DNA from: CAYWMD01 sp964458575
Lineage (GTDB): Bacteria > Verrucomicrobiota > Verrucomicrobiia > Limisphaerales > JADLHS01
Length of the DNA stretch: 64,000 nt
NCBI GenBank assembly: GCA_964458575.1
Contig: CAYWMD010000013.1
Coordinates: 48,449-112,448, forward strand
Direction of reading: 5' to 3'
A program made the translations under genes and the position numbers. This document shows positions 17,412-26,478 of the stretch, in pieces. Under the pieces are notes generated by a model. It saw nothing but the letters and a program-made list of their open reading frames with translations, was not told the origin of the DNA and searched no databases. Every line of letters begins with the position of its first letter. Positions within the stretch are counted from its first letter, which is position 1.

Positions 17412-18596
17412 TTATTTTCGGCCTTCGTGCAGTCGCCGGTAGATGTCCGAAAACTTCCGCGCCATCAACTGGGGTGAGAGGTAATCCCGTGTCTCGGCCA
17501 GCGTGGCCTTATCCACTTCCCCGCGCGAAAACTGCGGATGCCGGCACGCTTCGCGGATCGCCGCGACCAGTCCCTCCAGATCATCCGGTTGGCACAACAA
17601 ACCGTTGCGCCCCGGGAATACGTAATCAGGAATGCCACCCACCTCCGTCCCCACCACCGGCACCCCCGCCACGACGGCTTCTTTCACGGCGTTCGGGCTG
17701 ACATCGGCGCGTGTGGGACAGATCATCATCGTGGCGGTGCTCAATTCCTGCGCCACGTCGAGATGGGACAGTTGGTCCTTGAAAGTAACGCGCTGCCAGA
17801 GTTCCGGCGAGGTCGCGGCTTGGAGGGTTTGCAGGTAATCCGCCCTCGGCTTGCCCACGGCGATCAACTCGAAATTGATTTCGTTTCGCAAGCGATCCAG
17901 CGCGCGAACCAGCAAATCGCCGCCTTTGCGAAAATCGAACGCGCCGACAAAAATGAAGCGCACCGGCGAAGTTTGGGGCCGGCGCACGACCTGGTGAAAG
18001 GCGGGGTCGGGCGCGTGTTCCACCTGCTCGACCTGCAAACGGGGAAAGCGGTTTCGCAGATATTGCACCGAAAAACGCGCCTCGGTCGTCACGAGTCCGG
18101 TGCGGCGCGACGACAGCGTGTAATCTTCCAGCCGGCTGGCCAGGCGGGTGTGCCAATCATTCATCGTATTCTGGATGTACCAGGACAGCAGGCCCTGGAC
18201 GGTCGCCACGTGCGGGTAGCCCAGCCGGTTGGCCACCAGCGCCGCTCCGCGCTCCATGCCCCAGGCGTGAACGACGTCGGGCTTGACCGTGCGCAACACA
18301 CGCCGGATCAAAAACGTGTCCACCCAGAACAGCGACGGCGCGCGCAACCCGCCGGGAGTCTTGATCAGATGAAACGTGACGCCGTTGCGCTCGAAGGTGA
18401 AGTGGCGCTCAAAGTATTTACGCAACACGAGGATGTGCAGGCGCAGGTCGGAACGCATTTCCAGTTCAGTAAGCAACACGCGCTGCCATGAGGCCGGATG
18501 CTGGCGCGGCACCCGGGTCACCGCGTCAGGCATGTCAGGCAGCCACTCCACCGGAAAGTAGGAGAACCACGCGACCGTTAGAGGATGTTCAGCCAT
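17412..18596 (-). CDS. Glycosyltransferase family 4
   Basis: This 394-residue GT-B protein has the C-terminal donor site with FIFVGAFDFRKGGDLLVRAL and DVSPNAVKEAVVAGVPVVGT, ending in the usual GIPDYVFPGRNGLL. The N-terminal half is acceptor-binding. The ATG at 18596 (MAEHPLTVAWFSYF) is chosen; the open frame continues upstream but has no GT character. It would add a sugar from a nucleotide donor to the growing glycan. It reads away from the SGNH hydrolase gene at 18916. Confidence 0.9.
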   Translation of the reverse strand: MAEHPLTVAWFSYFPVEWLPDMPDAVTRVPRQHPASWQRVLLTELEMRSDLRLHILVLRKYFERHFTFERNGVTFHLIKTPGGLRAPSLFWVDTFLIRRVLRTVKPDVVHAWGMERGAALVANRLGYPHVATVQGLLSWYIQNTMNDWHTRLASRLEDYTLSSRRTGLVTTEARFSVQYLRNRFPRLQVEQVEHAPDPAFHQVVRRPQTSPVRFIFVGAFDFRKGGDLLVRALDRLRNEINFELIAVGKPRADYLQTLQAATSPELWQRVTFKDQLSHLDVAQELSTATMMICPTRADVSPNAVKEAVVAGVPVVGTEVGGIPDYVFPGRNGLLCQPDDLEGLVAAIREACRHPQFSRGEVDKATLAETRDYLSPQLMARKFSDIYRRLHEGRK

Positions 18597-18915
18597 GACA
18601 CGTGGCGAGGAAGCTAAATTGATCGTGTGGGAGAGCCAAGCAAAACCGGCTGGCTCAATTGCGCTTACGCTTGAGGCTGGTCGGCGTTTTATGTCTCCAT
18701 CAGGCAAGTCAGGCGAGCCGCGATGACGAACCGCATCCGCTGCTTGAGGAGCAAAGCCGGGGAGACTTCGGTCTGATTCGCGGGCAGATGTCGCAGTGCG
18801 CGGACAAGCGCCGCAACGACGAGCGCGATGACCTTTCGCAGCTTGACCCCCTCGTCGCATTTCGTATCGTTTTTTCGTGTCGAATGAGACTCAGAGCGGA
18901 GATCGGTCGTCCGCT
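18597..18915. other. Divergent intergenic region without recognised features
   Basis: These bases separate the GT4 gene and the SGNH hydrolase gene, which are transcribed outward. Open frames here have no family resemblance and run into the neighbouring genes out of frame. A promoter for each gene is expected, but I see no convincing -35/-10 pair. If the hydrolase uses the GTG at 18877, the gap shrinks to 280 bases. Confidence 0.4.
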
Positions 18916-19974
18916 ATGCATGCACCGGCGGGGAAGCGGCGCCCAACGCGGTTCTGGTTTGTCGTTCTGAGCCGACTCGTGCTGTTGGCGTTTTCGTGCC
19001 TCGTTGCGCTGGTCTTGGTCGAGCTGTTCATGCGCTGGCGCGAGCACCGTGCGACTCAAACCCTGTTGACGGACACCAGCAAGTTCGCAACGATTCCATC
19101 CGACATTCCGGGCCTTCTCTACACGTTGCGTCCGGGTGTAACCAATGAGCATGCCGCCTTCAACCGCCACGGCTTCAACATGGCGGAACGGCCGGCGCAA
19201 AAATCGCCAGGTCAATGGCGCATCATGATCGTGGGCGATTCAGTCACCCAAGGCGTCGGTGCGGACCAGCGCGATGACGCTTATCCGAATCGCTGCGAAA
19301 ACATCCTGCGCGAGCGGCTTGGGCGCGAGAATCTCGAAGTGTGGAACTGCGGGACGGGCGGTCACAACGTGGACCAGGTTTTCATCATGATGTCGCGCGT
19401 TGTCACGAACTATTCGCCGGACGTGATGATTTATGGTTTTTGTTTCAACGACTACTGGGGACCGAGTCGTTTCCTGGGGGGGCAGGCGGCCCAGCCGGAA
19501 GGGGCGGGCGCCGTTGGCCGGCCCGGGCTGCTTGACCGCCTCAAACAATTGCGGACGCTCAGGGCGATAATCGGGGTGTATGAAGAGTATATCCGGCGGA
19601 CCCGAGGGTATCGGCCGGTGTACGTGGACATGAAAATTTCCTATCCGTCATGGATCGCCATGAAGGACCGAATCCTCGAAATGCGCGATTTCTGCCGCGC
19701 GCACGGCTGGCCGTTCGCCGTTTCCATCGTCCCGATGGCACAGTTTGCTTACGTGGATGACGCGAAGAATCTCGCACTCCACGATTTACGCTCTTTCCTC
19801 ACGACGAACGGGATATCATTCTGTGACGCGACACCGATCCTGCGCGCCCACGCGGCTGAACGACCGTTCATTCGGGAGCACGACCATCCCAATTCGCGGG
19901 GTTATCAACTGATCGCGGAAAACCTTGCCGGCTGGATCCTCACCAACCAGACTTTGTATCTGCCGCCACCTTGA
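18916..19974 (+). CDS. Membrane-anchored SGNH/GDSL hydrolase
   Basis: This protein of about 352 residues has an N-terminal membrane anchor (FVVLSRLVLLAFSCLVALVL) and then an SGNH fold. The nucleophile motif is IMIVGDSVTQGVGA, the block II/III elements are GTGGHNVDQ and GFCFNDYWG, and the DxxH motif is in EHDHPNSRG near the end. Members remove or transfer acetyl or other acyl groups on polysaccharides outside the cytoplasmic membrane. A GTG at 18877 in the same frame would add 13 residues; the ATG puts the anchor nearer the N-terminus. Confidence 0.83.
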   Translation: MHAPAGKRRPTRFWFVVLSRLVLLAFSCLVALVLVELFMRWREHRATQTLLTDTSKFATIPSDIPGLLYTLRPGVTNEHAAFNRHGFNMAERPAQKSPGQWRIMIVGDSVTQGVGADQRDDAYPNRCENILRERLGRENLEVWNCGTGGHNVDQVFIMMSRVVTNYSPDVMIYGFCFNDYWGPSRFLGGQAAQPEGAGAVGRPGLLDRLKQLRTLRAIIGVYEEYIRRTRGYRPVYVDMKISYPSWIAMKDRILEMRDFCRAHGWPFAVSIVPMAQFAYVDDAKNLALHDLRSFLTTNGISFCDATPILRAHAAERPFIREHDHPNSRGYQLIAENLAGWILTNQTLYLPPP

Positions 19975-20108
19975 GAAAGCCACACCATCCCGCGTGGCGG
20001 GGCGGACAAGCACAAAAATCCTGAGAGGACCGGCTGGGAGACTGCTTTCAGCCGCTTTATGAACTGGACACGTTTTGTCACGTCCGGCAACACTGGCGCG
20101 CGAGATTC

Positions 20109-20960
20109 ATGAACGATTCCAACAGCGCATCGCGCCAGCGCATCACCGAACTGTATTTCGAAGCGGTCAAGGAATTCAATGATTCCCCCTTCGCCCGCGA
20201 AAATGAATATCGCGTCAATCCGCTGCCGGCGCACCATGTGACCGAGGCGATGCAGGTCGCGGCGCTGCTTCCCCCCGGTGGTACGGTGCTCGACGTGGGC
20301 ACCGGTTACGGCCTGGTGCCCCGCATCTTGCAACGGCTCGGGTTTCGCGCCATTTCCACCGACTTTCCCACCACCGGCGGCAAAGGGCCTTTGCAGCGGC
20401 TCATTGACCTCGGCATGGAGGGACATTTCTTGCAGGTCGGCACCGAACCGCTGCCGCTGCCCGACGCGAGCGTGGACGTGGTCTTCGTCGGCAACGTGAT
20501 CGAGCATCTGCCGCATTCGCCCCGCCCATTCATGGCGGACATGAAACGGGTGCTCAAGCCCGGCGGCCATCTGGTCATGGATACCAAGAATGCCGTGGAC
20601 CTGAAAACCCGGTTGAAAATGTTGTTCGGCATCTCCAACTGGCCGCCGATCGAATCCATCTACGACCTCGATTTTAATCCGCATCACCACAAGGAATACA
20701 CCCTGGCCGAGTTGAAAAAACTCCTCGGGCTGTCCGGCTTCAAGAACGTGCAGGGTTATTCCTTCGAAACCGTCTTTCACCGGTCGCTCAAAAAACTCGG
20801 CCGAATCCAGTCAATGGGCGCCCCGCGTTCGGAGTTGACGCAATTCGGTACCGGGTTCAACTGGCGGCATCCTTACGAATACGCCCGCCTGGTGGCTCTA
20901 TTGGTCACAAAATTTTTCCCCAACCTGCGCGACAGCATTCTGGTGACCGGCCAGAAATGA
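20109..20960 (+). CDS. Class I SAM-dependent methyltransferase
   Basis: This 283-residue protein has motif I at VLDVGTGYGLVPRIL, an acidic strand-2 end at ISTDFP, DVVFVGNVIEHLPHSPRPF for motif II/III, and LKPGGHLVMDT. This is the Methyltransf_11/23 fold. The target is unknown. It could methylate a sugar or lipid intermediate within the locus. It follows the SGNH hydrolase by 134 bases on the same strand; that gap holds nothing recognisable. Confidence 0.88.
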   Translation: MNDSNSASRQRITELYFEAVKEFNDSPFARENEYRVNPLPAHHVTEAMQVAALLPPGGTVLDVGTGYGLVPRILQRLGFRAISTDFPTTGGKGPLQRLIDLGMEGHFLQVGTEPLPLPDASVDVVFVGNVIEHLPHSPRPFMADMKRVLKPGGHLVMDTKNAVDLKTRLKMLFGISNWPPIESIYDLDFNPHHHKEYTLAELKKLLGLSGFKNVQGYSFETVFHRSLKKLGRIQSMGAPRSELTQFGTGFNWRHPYEYARLVALLVTKFFPNLRDSILVTGQK

Positions 20961-21145
20961 CGGTAGCGGCGGGCCGCTGGCCTGCTGGAGAGCCGTCGCG
21001 TCCCGCCCGGCGGAAAGGACCGCCCGCACACCCAAGGCCGCAGAACATTGTTTCACGGGGCGTCAGCAGTACGAGCAGTTTATCCGTGCGGCGGGACGCG
21101 CGCACTCTACGGCAGCCAGGATGGCCGCCGCTACCGGAGCCGACG

Positions 21146-22402
21146 TCAAGGTTTGGGCGACGACGCCAGGTTGCGCAACCGCCCGGTGTGCTGTGGATTG
21201 GCCTGAAACATCGGCCAGGGACTGTTCGCCAGCGGGACAGAATTCTCGATTGCCTCCAGGTACAAACCAAGCCCGGCGGCATACACAGTGCCCTTGGAAC
21301 TTACCACCACCGAAGCCCAGCACGGTGCAAACAGCCAGTGGTTCCAAGCCCAGGCCCTGTCTCCGTCTGTCGCGGGCACGGTCATGACATGCCCGTCCCC
21401 CCCGGTGAACACGACCCAATCGTTGGCCAGCACCGCAGCGGCCGACTCGGCGAGATGGCCGGGCAGCGGATTCCAGAAATTTCGGACCCACTTGAATTTG
21501 CCGGCGGCGCTCACGGCGCAGTGATTGGTGTTCACGGACACGAAGATTGTCGCGTCAACGCCCAGCACCGGCGACGAAGCGGACACGCCGCCCGTGTGCA
21601 ATTCCCATCGGCGCGAGCCGTCGCGATTCAACGCGTGCAGCTTTCCGTCCGCCGAGGTGAAATACACGACGCCCTCTTCGTTGAGGGCCGGCGAGGAGAG
21701 GATCGCCCCGCCCGTGGCGTATTCCCAGCTTTTCGAGCCGTCCGGGTTGAGCGCGTAAAATTTTTTGTCGTGTGATCCAAAGTAAATCACCCCGTCGTTG
21801 TCAATCGCCGCGGAGGCAACAATCGGCCCGCCGGTTGGGAACGACCAACGCTTCGAGCCATCGGGGTTGACCGCATAAAACTGTTTGTCCCACGAGCCGA
21901 AATAAACTGTGCCATCGGCGGCGATGGCCGCGGTGGCATCCACCCAGCCACCCGTTGGAAACGCCCATTTGCGCTTGCCACTTTTGTCCACCGCGTAAAG
22001 CTTTCGGTCGCGGCAACCGATGTAGATGGTTTCATCCGCGCCCACCGACGGGGAGGAAGCCATCTCGAAGCCGGTCTTGAATGACCAACGTTTCGAGCCG
22101 TCCGAATTGAAGGCGAGCAAATTTCCGGGCAGAGTTCCGATGTAAATCACGCCGTCGTGTCCGAGCGCCGGTGACGAGCGTCCGCCGCCGTTGATCCACG
22201 CCTGCCACAGGTTGGTGGCATGGTAAGAGACTCCCTGGCCGAGGGAACTCGGGCCGGTCAACATCAGCAACACCAGCAATGTCAGCCAGAAATTCAAACG
22301 GCGGGAGATTACCGGCCATGCCGGAGCGGGGCAAACCGGAAGTGCTGATTGGCTTGCCAATCCGGCAATCGGGTTTCTACTCTGCGCGGGTGATTTTGTC
22401 AT
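21146..22402 (-). CDS. Secreted PQQ-type beta-propeller repeat protein
   Basis: This 418-residue protein has an N-terminal hydrophobic stretch (LNFWLTLLVLLMLTGPSS) ending near GQG, a likely signal peptide or anchor. About seven repeats follow of the form DGVIYIGS..KLYAVNPDGSKRWSFPTGG, each ending in a W..G turn. This is the PQQ/YVTN-like seven- or eight-bladed propeller without the other dehydrogenase domains. The enzyme residues for alcohol oxidation are absent, so a binding or scaffold role like that of BamB is more likely. ATG 22402 is chosen because it precedes the signal region. Confidence 0.8.
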   Translation of the reverse strand: MTKSPAQSRNPIAGLASQSALPVCPAPAWPVISRRLNFWLTLLVLLMLTGPSSLGQGVSYHATNLWQAWINGGGRSSPALGHDGVIYIGTLPGNLLAFNSDGSKRWSFKTGFEMASSPSVGADETIYIGCRDRKLYAVDKSGKRKWAFPTGGWVDATAAIAADGTVYFGSWDKQFYAVNPDGSKRWSFPTGGPIVASAAIDNDGVIYFGSHDKKFYALNPDGSKSWEYATGGAILSSPALNEEGVVYFTSADGKLHALNRDGSRRWELHTGGVSASSPVLGVDATIFVSVNTNHCAVSAAGKFKWVRNFWNPLPGHLAESAAAVLANDWVVFTGGDGHVMTVPATDGDRAWAWNHWLFAPCWASVVVSSKGTVYAAGLGLYLEAIENSVPLANSPWPMFQANPQHTGRLRNLASSPKP

Positions 22403-22475
22403 CGGGAACCAAGCTTGTCGCCGCGATAGCCGCCGCGGGTTGAAACAGCGGTCGCCACTCCTGTCGCTCCCACCT

Positions 22476-23642
22476 GTGAAAATCGCGCACTGCCTCGAAT
22501 ACCCCATCGCCCAGCACGGCGGCACGGAAGTGCTCGTGCGCGAACTGGTCCATGGTTTGAGCGCTCGTCATCAAATCGTGCTGGTGTCGGCGGACGACGC
22601 CGAGTCGTTCGCACGGTCGTCCGTCGCGGGCAAGGTGGTCCAGCACCTTCCGTGGCAACCGGAACTCACAGCACCGGCGCGGGGACGCGAACTCGCCGCC
22701 CGGCTTCAGGCGGCCCAGCCCGACCTGGTGCATTTCCACTTCGGTGGCAACTACGCCTGGGGCAATCGGCGGTTCAATCGCTGTCCAGTCATTCCTGTGC
22801 AGCGCGCGGGCTTGCGGGTGTTGTCCACCAATCACGGCGCGTTTTCCATCTTTGAAGGCTACTGCTGGGACCGCCGGCCCTTTGGGGTCAAGCTTGCCCT
22901 GTTGCCGCAGGCGTGGTTGAGCAAGGTGCATGTGCTCCGTTCCTTGTCCGTGGAAGTCGCGGTTTCCCAACACGACTACCACGCCTTGCGCCGCTGGTAT
23001 CCACCCCGGGGAAAGTTTCGGTGGATTTACCACTCACGGATTCAGGAGAGCGCTCCCCCGCCACCGAACCCCAACCGCCGCAAAGTCATCGTATGCGCCG
23101 GCACCATCGGCGCCCGCAAAGGCCAGATCTTTCTGGTCGAGGCGTTCTGTCGAATCGCTTCGCGTTTTCCCGACTGGCAGCTCCTGATCATCGGTCGTGA
23201 CGGCGACCCGGGTGTCAGCGGTCCGATTCGCGAACTCATCGCGCGTCATCGGCTGGAGCAGCAGATCCAGATGCCCGGACCGTGCACGGATGAGACGTTG
23301 CGCGATCACTTCAAACAGTCGGCCATCTTCGCCATGCCATCGCTGTATGAAGGGCTGGGTTTGTCGTTGCAGGAGGCGCAGTTTTACGGCTGCGCCTGCG
23401 TGGGCACGCGCTGTGGCGGTGTCGAAGATTTGATCCAGGACGGCGACAACGGCCTGCTTGTCCCTGCCGGAGCAGTTGCGCCACTGGCCACCGCATTGGA
23501 GAAACTCATGGGCGATGCGGTGTTGCGCGAGCGATTCAGCGTGCGCGCGCCCCAGTCCGTGCTGGAAAAAAACATGACGGCTGCCAGAATGGTCGCCGCC
23601 TATGAACGACTTTACGGGGAACTATTGAACCCGAACGCATGA
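22476..23642 (+). CDS. Glycosyltransferase family 4
   Basis: This 388-residue GT-B protein begins VKIAHCLEYPIAQHGGTEVL (GTG start at 22476), with the glycine-rich donor-loop typical of GT4. The donor site holds VCAGTIGARKGQIFLVEAF and PSLYEGLGLSLQEAQFYG (the EX7E motif). It probably adds a hexose from a nucleotide donor. It overlaps the FkbM gene by four bases (23639-23642), the first of three coupled genes. The divergent propeller gene starts 74 bases away. Confidence 0.9.
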   Translation: MKIAHCLEYPIAQHGGTEVLVRELVHGLSARHQIVLVSADDAESFARSSVAGKVVQHLPWQPELTAPARGRELAARLQAAQPDLVHFHFGGNYAWGNRRFNRCPVIPVQRAGLRVLSTNHGAFSIFEGYCWDRRPFGVKLALLPQAWLSKVHVLRSLSVEVAVSQHDYHALRRWYPPRGKFRWIYHSRIQESAPPPPNPNRRKVIVCAGTIGARKGQIFLVEAFCRIASRFPDWQLLIIGRDGDPGVSGPIRELIARHRLEQQIQMPGPCTDETLRDHFKQSAIFAMPSLYEGLGLSLQEAQFYGCACVGTRCGGVEDLIQDGDNGLLVPAGAVAPLATALEKLMGDAVLRERFSVRAPQSVLEKNMTAARMVAAYERLYGELLNPNA

Positions 23643-24424
23643 GCCAGGCCCGCGAACTTGCCCGCCGCCATCTGCCACCCGCGGTGCGCCGACCGCTCGG
23701 CGCGGCCTGCGGTTTGTTTTACGCCACGGTCATCCGGTGGCTCATGGGCGCCCTTTTCGACCTGCGGGGCGGCCGCTTCCGGGCCGACGGCTGCGAGTTT
23801 GCGATTCCGAAGGACATCACCTCGCGCGCCTACCGTTCGTGTTTTCTGAATGGCTCCTACGAAGCCGAGGAACGGGAACTGATCCGCGATTTCCTGCGCC
23901 CGACCGACAGCGTGTTGGAGTTCGGCGCATGCCTCGGGATTGTTTCGTGCGTGACCAACAAAATCCTGGCCAACAAGTCGCGGCATGTGGTCGTGGAAGG
24001 AAATCCCTTTTGCATTCCGACATTACATCGCAACCGGGAAATCAACCGCGCTGGTTTCCTCGTCGAAAACTGCGCGGTGAGCAATGAGCGCGAGGTCATT
24101 TTTTACCTGCATCCAATCTATGTCGTCGGCGGCACGACGCAGCGCAAGACCGATCTTCCCGTCCGCGTGCCCGCGCGCTCGCTCGCGGAACTGGACGCGC
24201 GCCATGGTCCGTTCACGACGCTGATCATGGACATCGAAGGGCTGGAACTCGAAATTTTTTCCGCGTCACGCGAACAACTGGGCCGCTACCGCTTGGTGAT
24301 TGCCGAATTGCACCCTTGGGCCATCGGCGATGAGGGCGTGGAAAAGTGCCGCGAGATTCTTCGCGCGGCGGGCCTGCACTTTAAGCAACGCGTCGGCATC
24401 ACCGAGGCGTGGCAACGTTCATGA
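23639..24424 (+). CDS. FkbM-family methyltransferase
   Basis: This 261-residue protein has SVLEFGACLGIVSC (SAM motif I), VVVEGNPFCIPTL, and TLIMDIEGLELEIFS, the characteristic MDIEG block of FkbM enzymes. Such enzymes O-methylate hydroxyls of sugars or polyketides; in polysaccharide loci they cap or decorate glycans. It is translationally coupled at both ends by ATGA overlaps with GT4 genes, so it probably modifies the sugar these transferases add. Confidence 0.9.
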   Translation: MSQARELARRHLPPAVRRPLGAACGLFYATVIRWLMGALFDLRGGRFRADGCEFAIPKDITSRAYRSCFLNGSYEAEERELIRDFLRPTDSVLEFGACLGIVSCVTNKILANKSRHVVVEGNPFCIPTLHRNREINRAGFLVENCAVSNEREVIFYLHPIYVVGGTTQRKTDLPVRVPARSLAELDARHGPFTTLIMDIEGLELEIFSASREQLGRYRLVIAELHPWAIGDEGVEKCREILRAAGLHFKQRVGITEAWQRS

Positions 24425-25620
24425 ATTCCACTGAGAATGATCGCCCGGCGACGGGCATAGCAGCCGCGACGCCCGCCCGATTCGTCGTAGCGGTACCATT
24501 TCGCACCAATTATTACAACGCCTACGCCCGGGTGCTGGCCGAGGCGGGGCTGCTGCGGTATTACGCGCTGGGAACGCGGCGGGGCGCGGAAGGTGTGCCT
24601 GCCAGCCAAACTCGGCTGAATCCTTGGATCGGTCTCTGGGCTTACATGGCCGCCCGGGCGTTCTCCGTATTCGCGGCGGAGTCGTTTCGCTTCCGTCTCC
24701 TCCCATGGTTCGACCGCTGGGTGCGAAAACAACTCCACCCTGGGGACCACATCCTATCCAGCTACGGTTACGCCAATGCCAGCTTTTGCTGGGTGCGCCG
24801 GCACGGGGGCAGAACTTTCGTTGAAGCCGGTAATTCGCACATCGAAAACTTCTGGGCCGTGCTCACCGAGGAACATCACCGCTGGAATTGTTCTCAGCCG
24901 CCGGTGGCGCGCCACTGGTACGAGCGTTCTCGAATAATGCTGCGACAAACGGACTATGTTCTTTCACCCAGTGCTTATGTGACCCAATCATTTCTGGAGC
25001 GTGGTTTTCAGCCCGCGCAGATCCTTTACCGGCCTTTTCCGGTGGACCTATCGGTTTTCCATCCCGCGGTCACGGCCCGACCCAAGGATCGGCCACTAAC
25101 CCTTATAAACACGGGCAACCTGTCCCTGCGCAAAGGCACGCCGTATCTGCTGGAGGCGTTTCGTCTGGTGCGCCGCCATCACCCGGATGTGCGTCTGTTG
25201 CTTACCCAAAGCATTCGCGACGATGTGAAGCCGGTTCTGTCCCGTTATGCCGATTTGCCCATCGAATGGTCGCCGGGCCTGCCGCATGCGCAACTGGCGG
25301 AGCGACTGCGCGGGGCAGACGTGTTTGTTTTGCCATCGTTGGAAGAGGGTCTGGTTCGGACCGCGTGCGAGGCGATGGCTTGCGGGTTGCAGGTGGTGCT
25401 CACACCGCACTCCGGCGCCAATGATTTCGTCACCGCCGGCGTCAACGGCGAAATTGTTCCCATTCGCGACGCGCCGGCGACGGCGGAAGCGATCTTGAAA
25501 TGTTGGGAACGCGTGCGCGCTGGCCAGCGTCCCGATCTTGGCGGATTGCGCGAGCGGCTTTCGTTTGAAACTTTTGCCGCCGAGTTCATCGCGCAGTTGA
25601 GGGACAGGGGTTTGATTTGA
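24421..25620 (+). CDS. Glycosyltransferase family 4
   Basis: This 399-residue GT-B protein has the donor-domain start TLINTGNLSLRKGTPYLLEA and the EX7E-type motif in VLPSLEEGLVRTACEAMACG. The N-terminal domain contains LSSYGYANASFCW and EAGNSHIENF, the acceptor-site region. The start at 24421 overlaps the FkbM stop by four bases; an upstream in-frame codon is less likely. A methyltransferase follows after 31 bases. Confidence 0.9.
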   Translation: MNSTENDRPATGIAAATPARFVVAVPFRTNYYNAYARVLAEAGLLRYYALGTRRGAEGVPASQTRLNPWIGLWAYMAARAFSVFAAESFRFRLLPWFDRWVRKQLHPGDHILSSYGYANASFCWVRRHGGRTFVEAGNSHIENFWAVLTEEHHRWNCSQPPVARHWYERSRIMLRQTDYVLSPSAYVTQSFLERGFQPAQILYRPFPVDLSVFHPAVTARPKDRPLTLINTGNLSLRKGTPYLLEAFRLVRRHHPDVRLLLTQSIRDDVKPVLSRYADLPIEWSPGLPHAQLAERLRGADVFVLPSLEEGLVRTACEAMACGLQVVLTPHSGANDFVTAGVNGEIVPIRDAPATAEAILKCWERVRAGQRPDLGGLRERLSFETFAAEFIAQLRDRGLI

Positions 25621-25651
25621 GGTCATAAAATCATCCAGCTATTCTCCGCGC

Positions 25652-26413
25652 GTGAATCCGAACAGTTTCTACGATCAATACTGGGCCGGGGGCAAGCATG
25701 TCAGCCCGGAGTGGCGTGAGACCCGATTCCGCCAGGTCTTCGGGCCTCTGGTCGGCAGGGAGCGGGTGCTGGATTACGGCTGCGGCTTGGGCCACGCCTA
25801 TCAAAAGCTACTGGCAGGTGCAGTGAAACGTTACGCGGGTGCGGATGTAAGTTCACTGGCACTGGAGGACGCGCGCGGCAAAGGTTTTGATGCTTACAAA
25901 ATTGATACCGACAAGAGCACCATCGAAGTCGCGGACAACTCGTTCGATGGTGTCACCTGCGTCGAAGTGCTGGAGCATCTGTTCGATCCGCTGCGGGCGG
26001 CGCGCGAATTGCACCGCGTGCTCAAGCCCGGCGGCGTGGCGGTGGTCACCGTGCCGAACTTCGGTTACCACGCGTGGCGCCTGCTGGCGTTGCTGCGGGC
26101 GCAGGTGCCGTCGGAGCCTGAAAACCCCAAGTCCAACCGCCACAACGGCGTTCATATCCGGTTTTTCAGCAAGCTCATGTTGAAGCGCCTGCTGCGGGAC
26201 GCCGGTTTCGTGGATATCCGCATCGGTCGCTTCGACGACGGTTCGGTATGGGACGTTTTCAAGGCGGCGGGACACTTTGGCTATATCAGCGGGTTTGCGC
26301 GGGATCATTTTCCATCTTTTCTGCACCTGCATTTCCTGGAGGACCTTTGGCCCAACGTTTTCGCCATGCGACTGCGAGGAGTGGCCCGCAAGCCGGGGCT
26401 GGCCGGACCATGA
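25652..26413 (+). CDS. Class I SAM-dependent methyltransferase
   Basis: This 253-residue protein starts at a GTG (NPNSFYDQYWAGG), with SAM motif I VLDYGCGLGHAYQKLL, acidic GADVSSLAL, and motif region VTCVEVLEHLFDPLRAAREL, ending LKPGGVAVVTVPN. It has the Methyltransf_11-type fold. The substrate is unknown. It is the last plus-strand gene of the run and is convergent with the flippase. Confidence 0.88.
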   Translation: MNPNSFYDQYWAGGKHVSPEWRETRFRQVFGPLVGRERVLDYGCGLGHAYQKLLAGAVKRYAGADVSSLALEDARGKGFDAYKIDTDKSTIEVADNSFDGVTCVEVLEHLFDPLRAARELHRVLKPGGVAVVTVPNFGYHAWRLLALLRAQVPSEPENPKSNRHNGVHIRFFSKLMLKRLLRDAGFVDIRIGRFDDGSVWDVFKAAGHFGYISGFARDHFPSFLHLHFLEDLWPNVFAMRLRGVARKPGLAGP

Positions 26414-26478
26414 CCGGGCGTTACCGGATGTTGGATCCGACGGGGCCAGCACCTTCACCCAGCGGCCGGTAAATCTGT

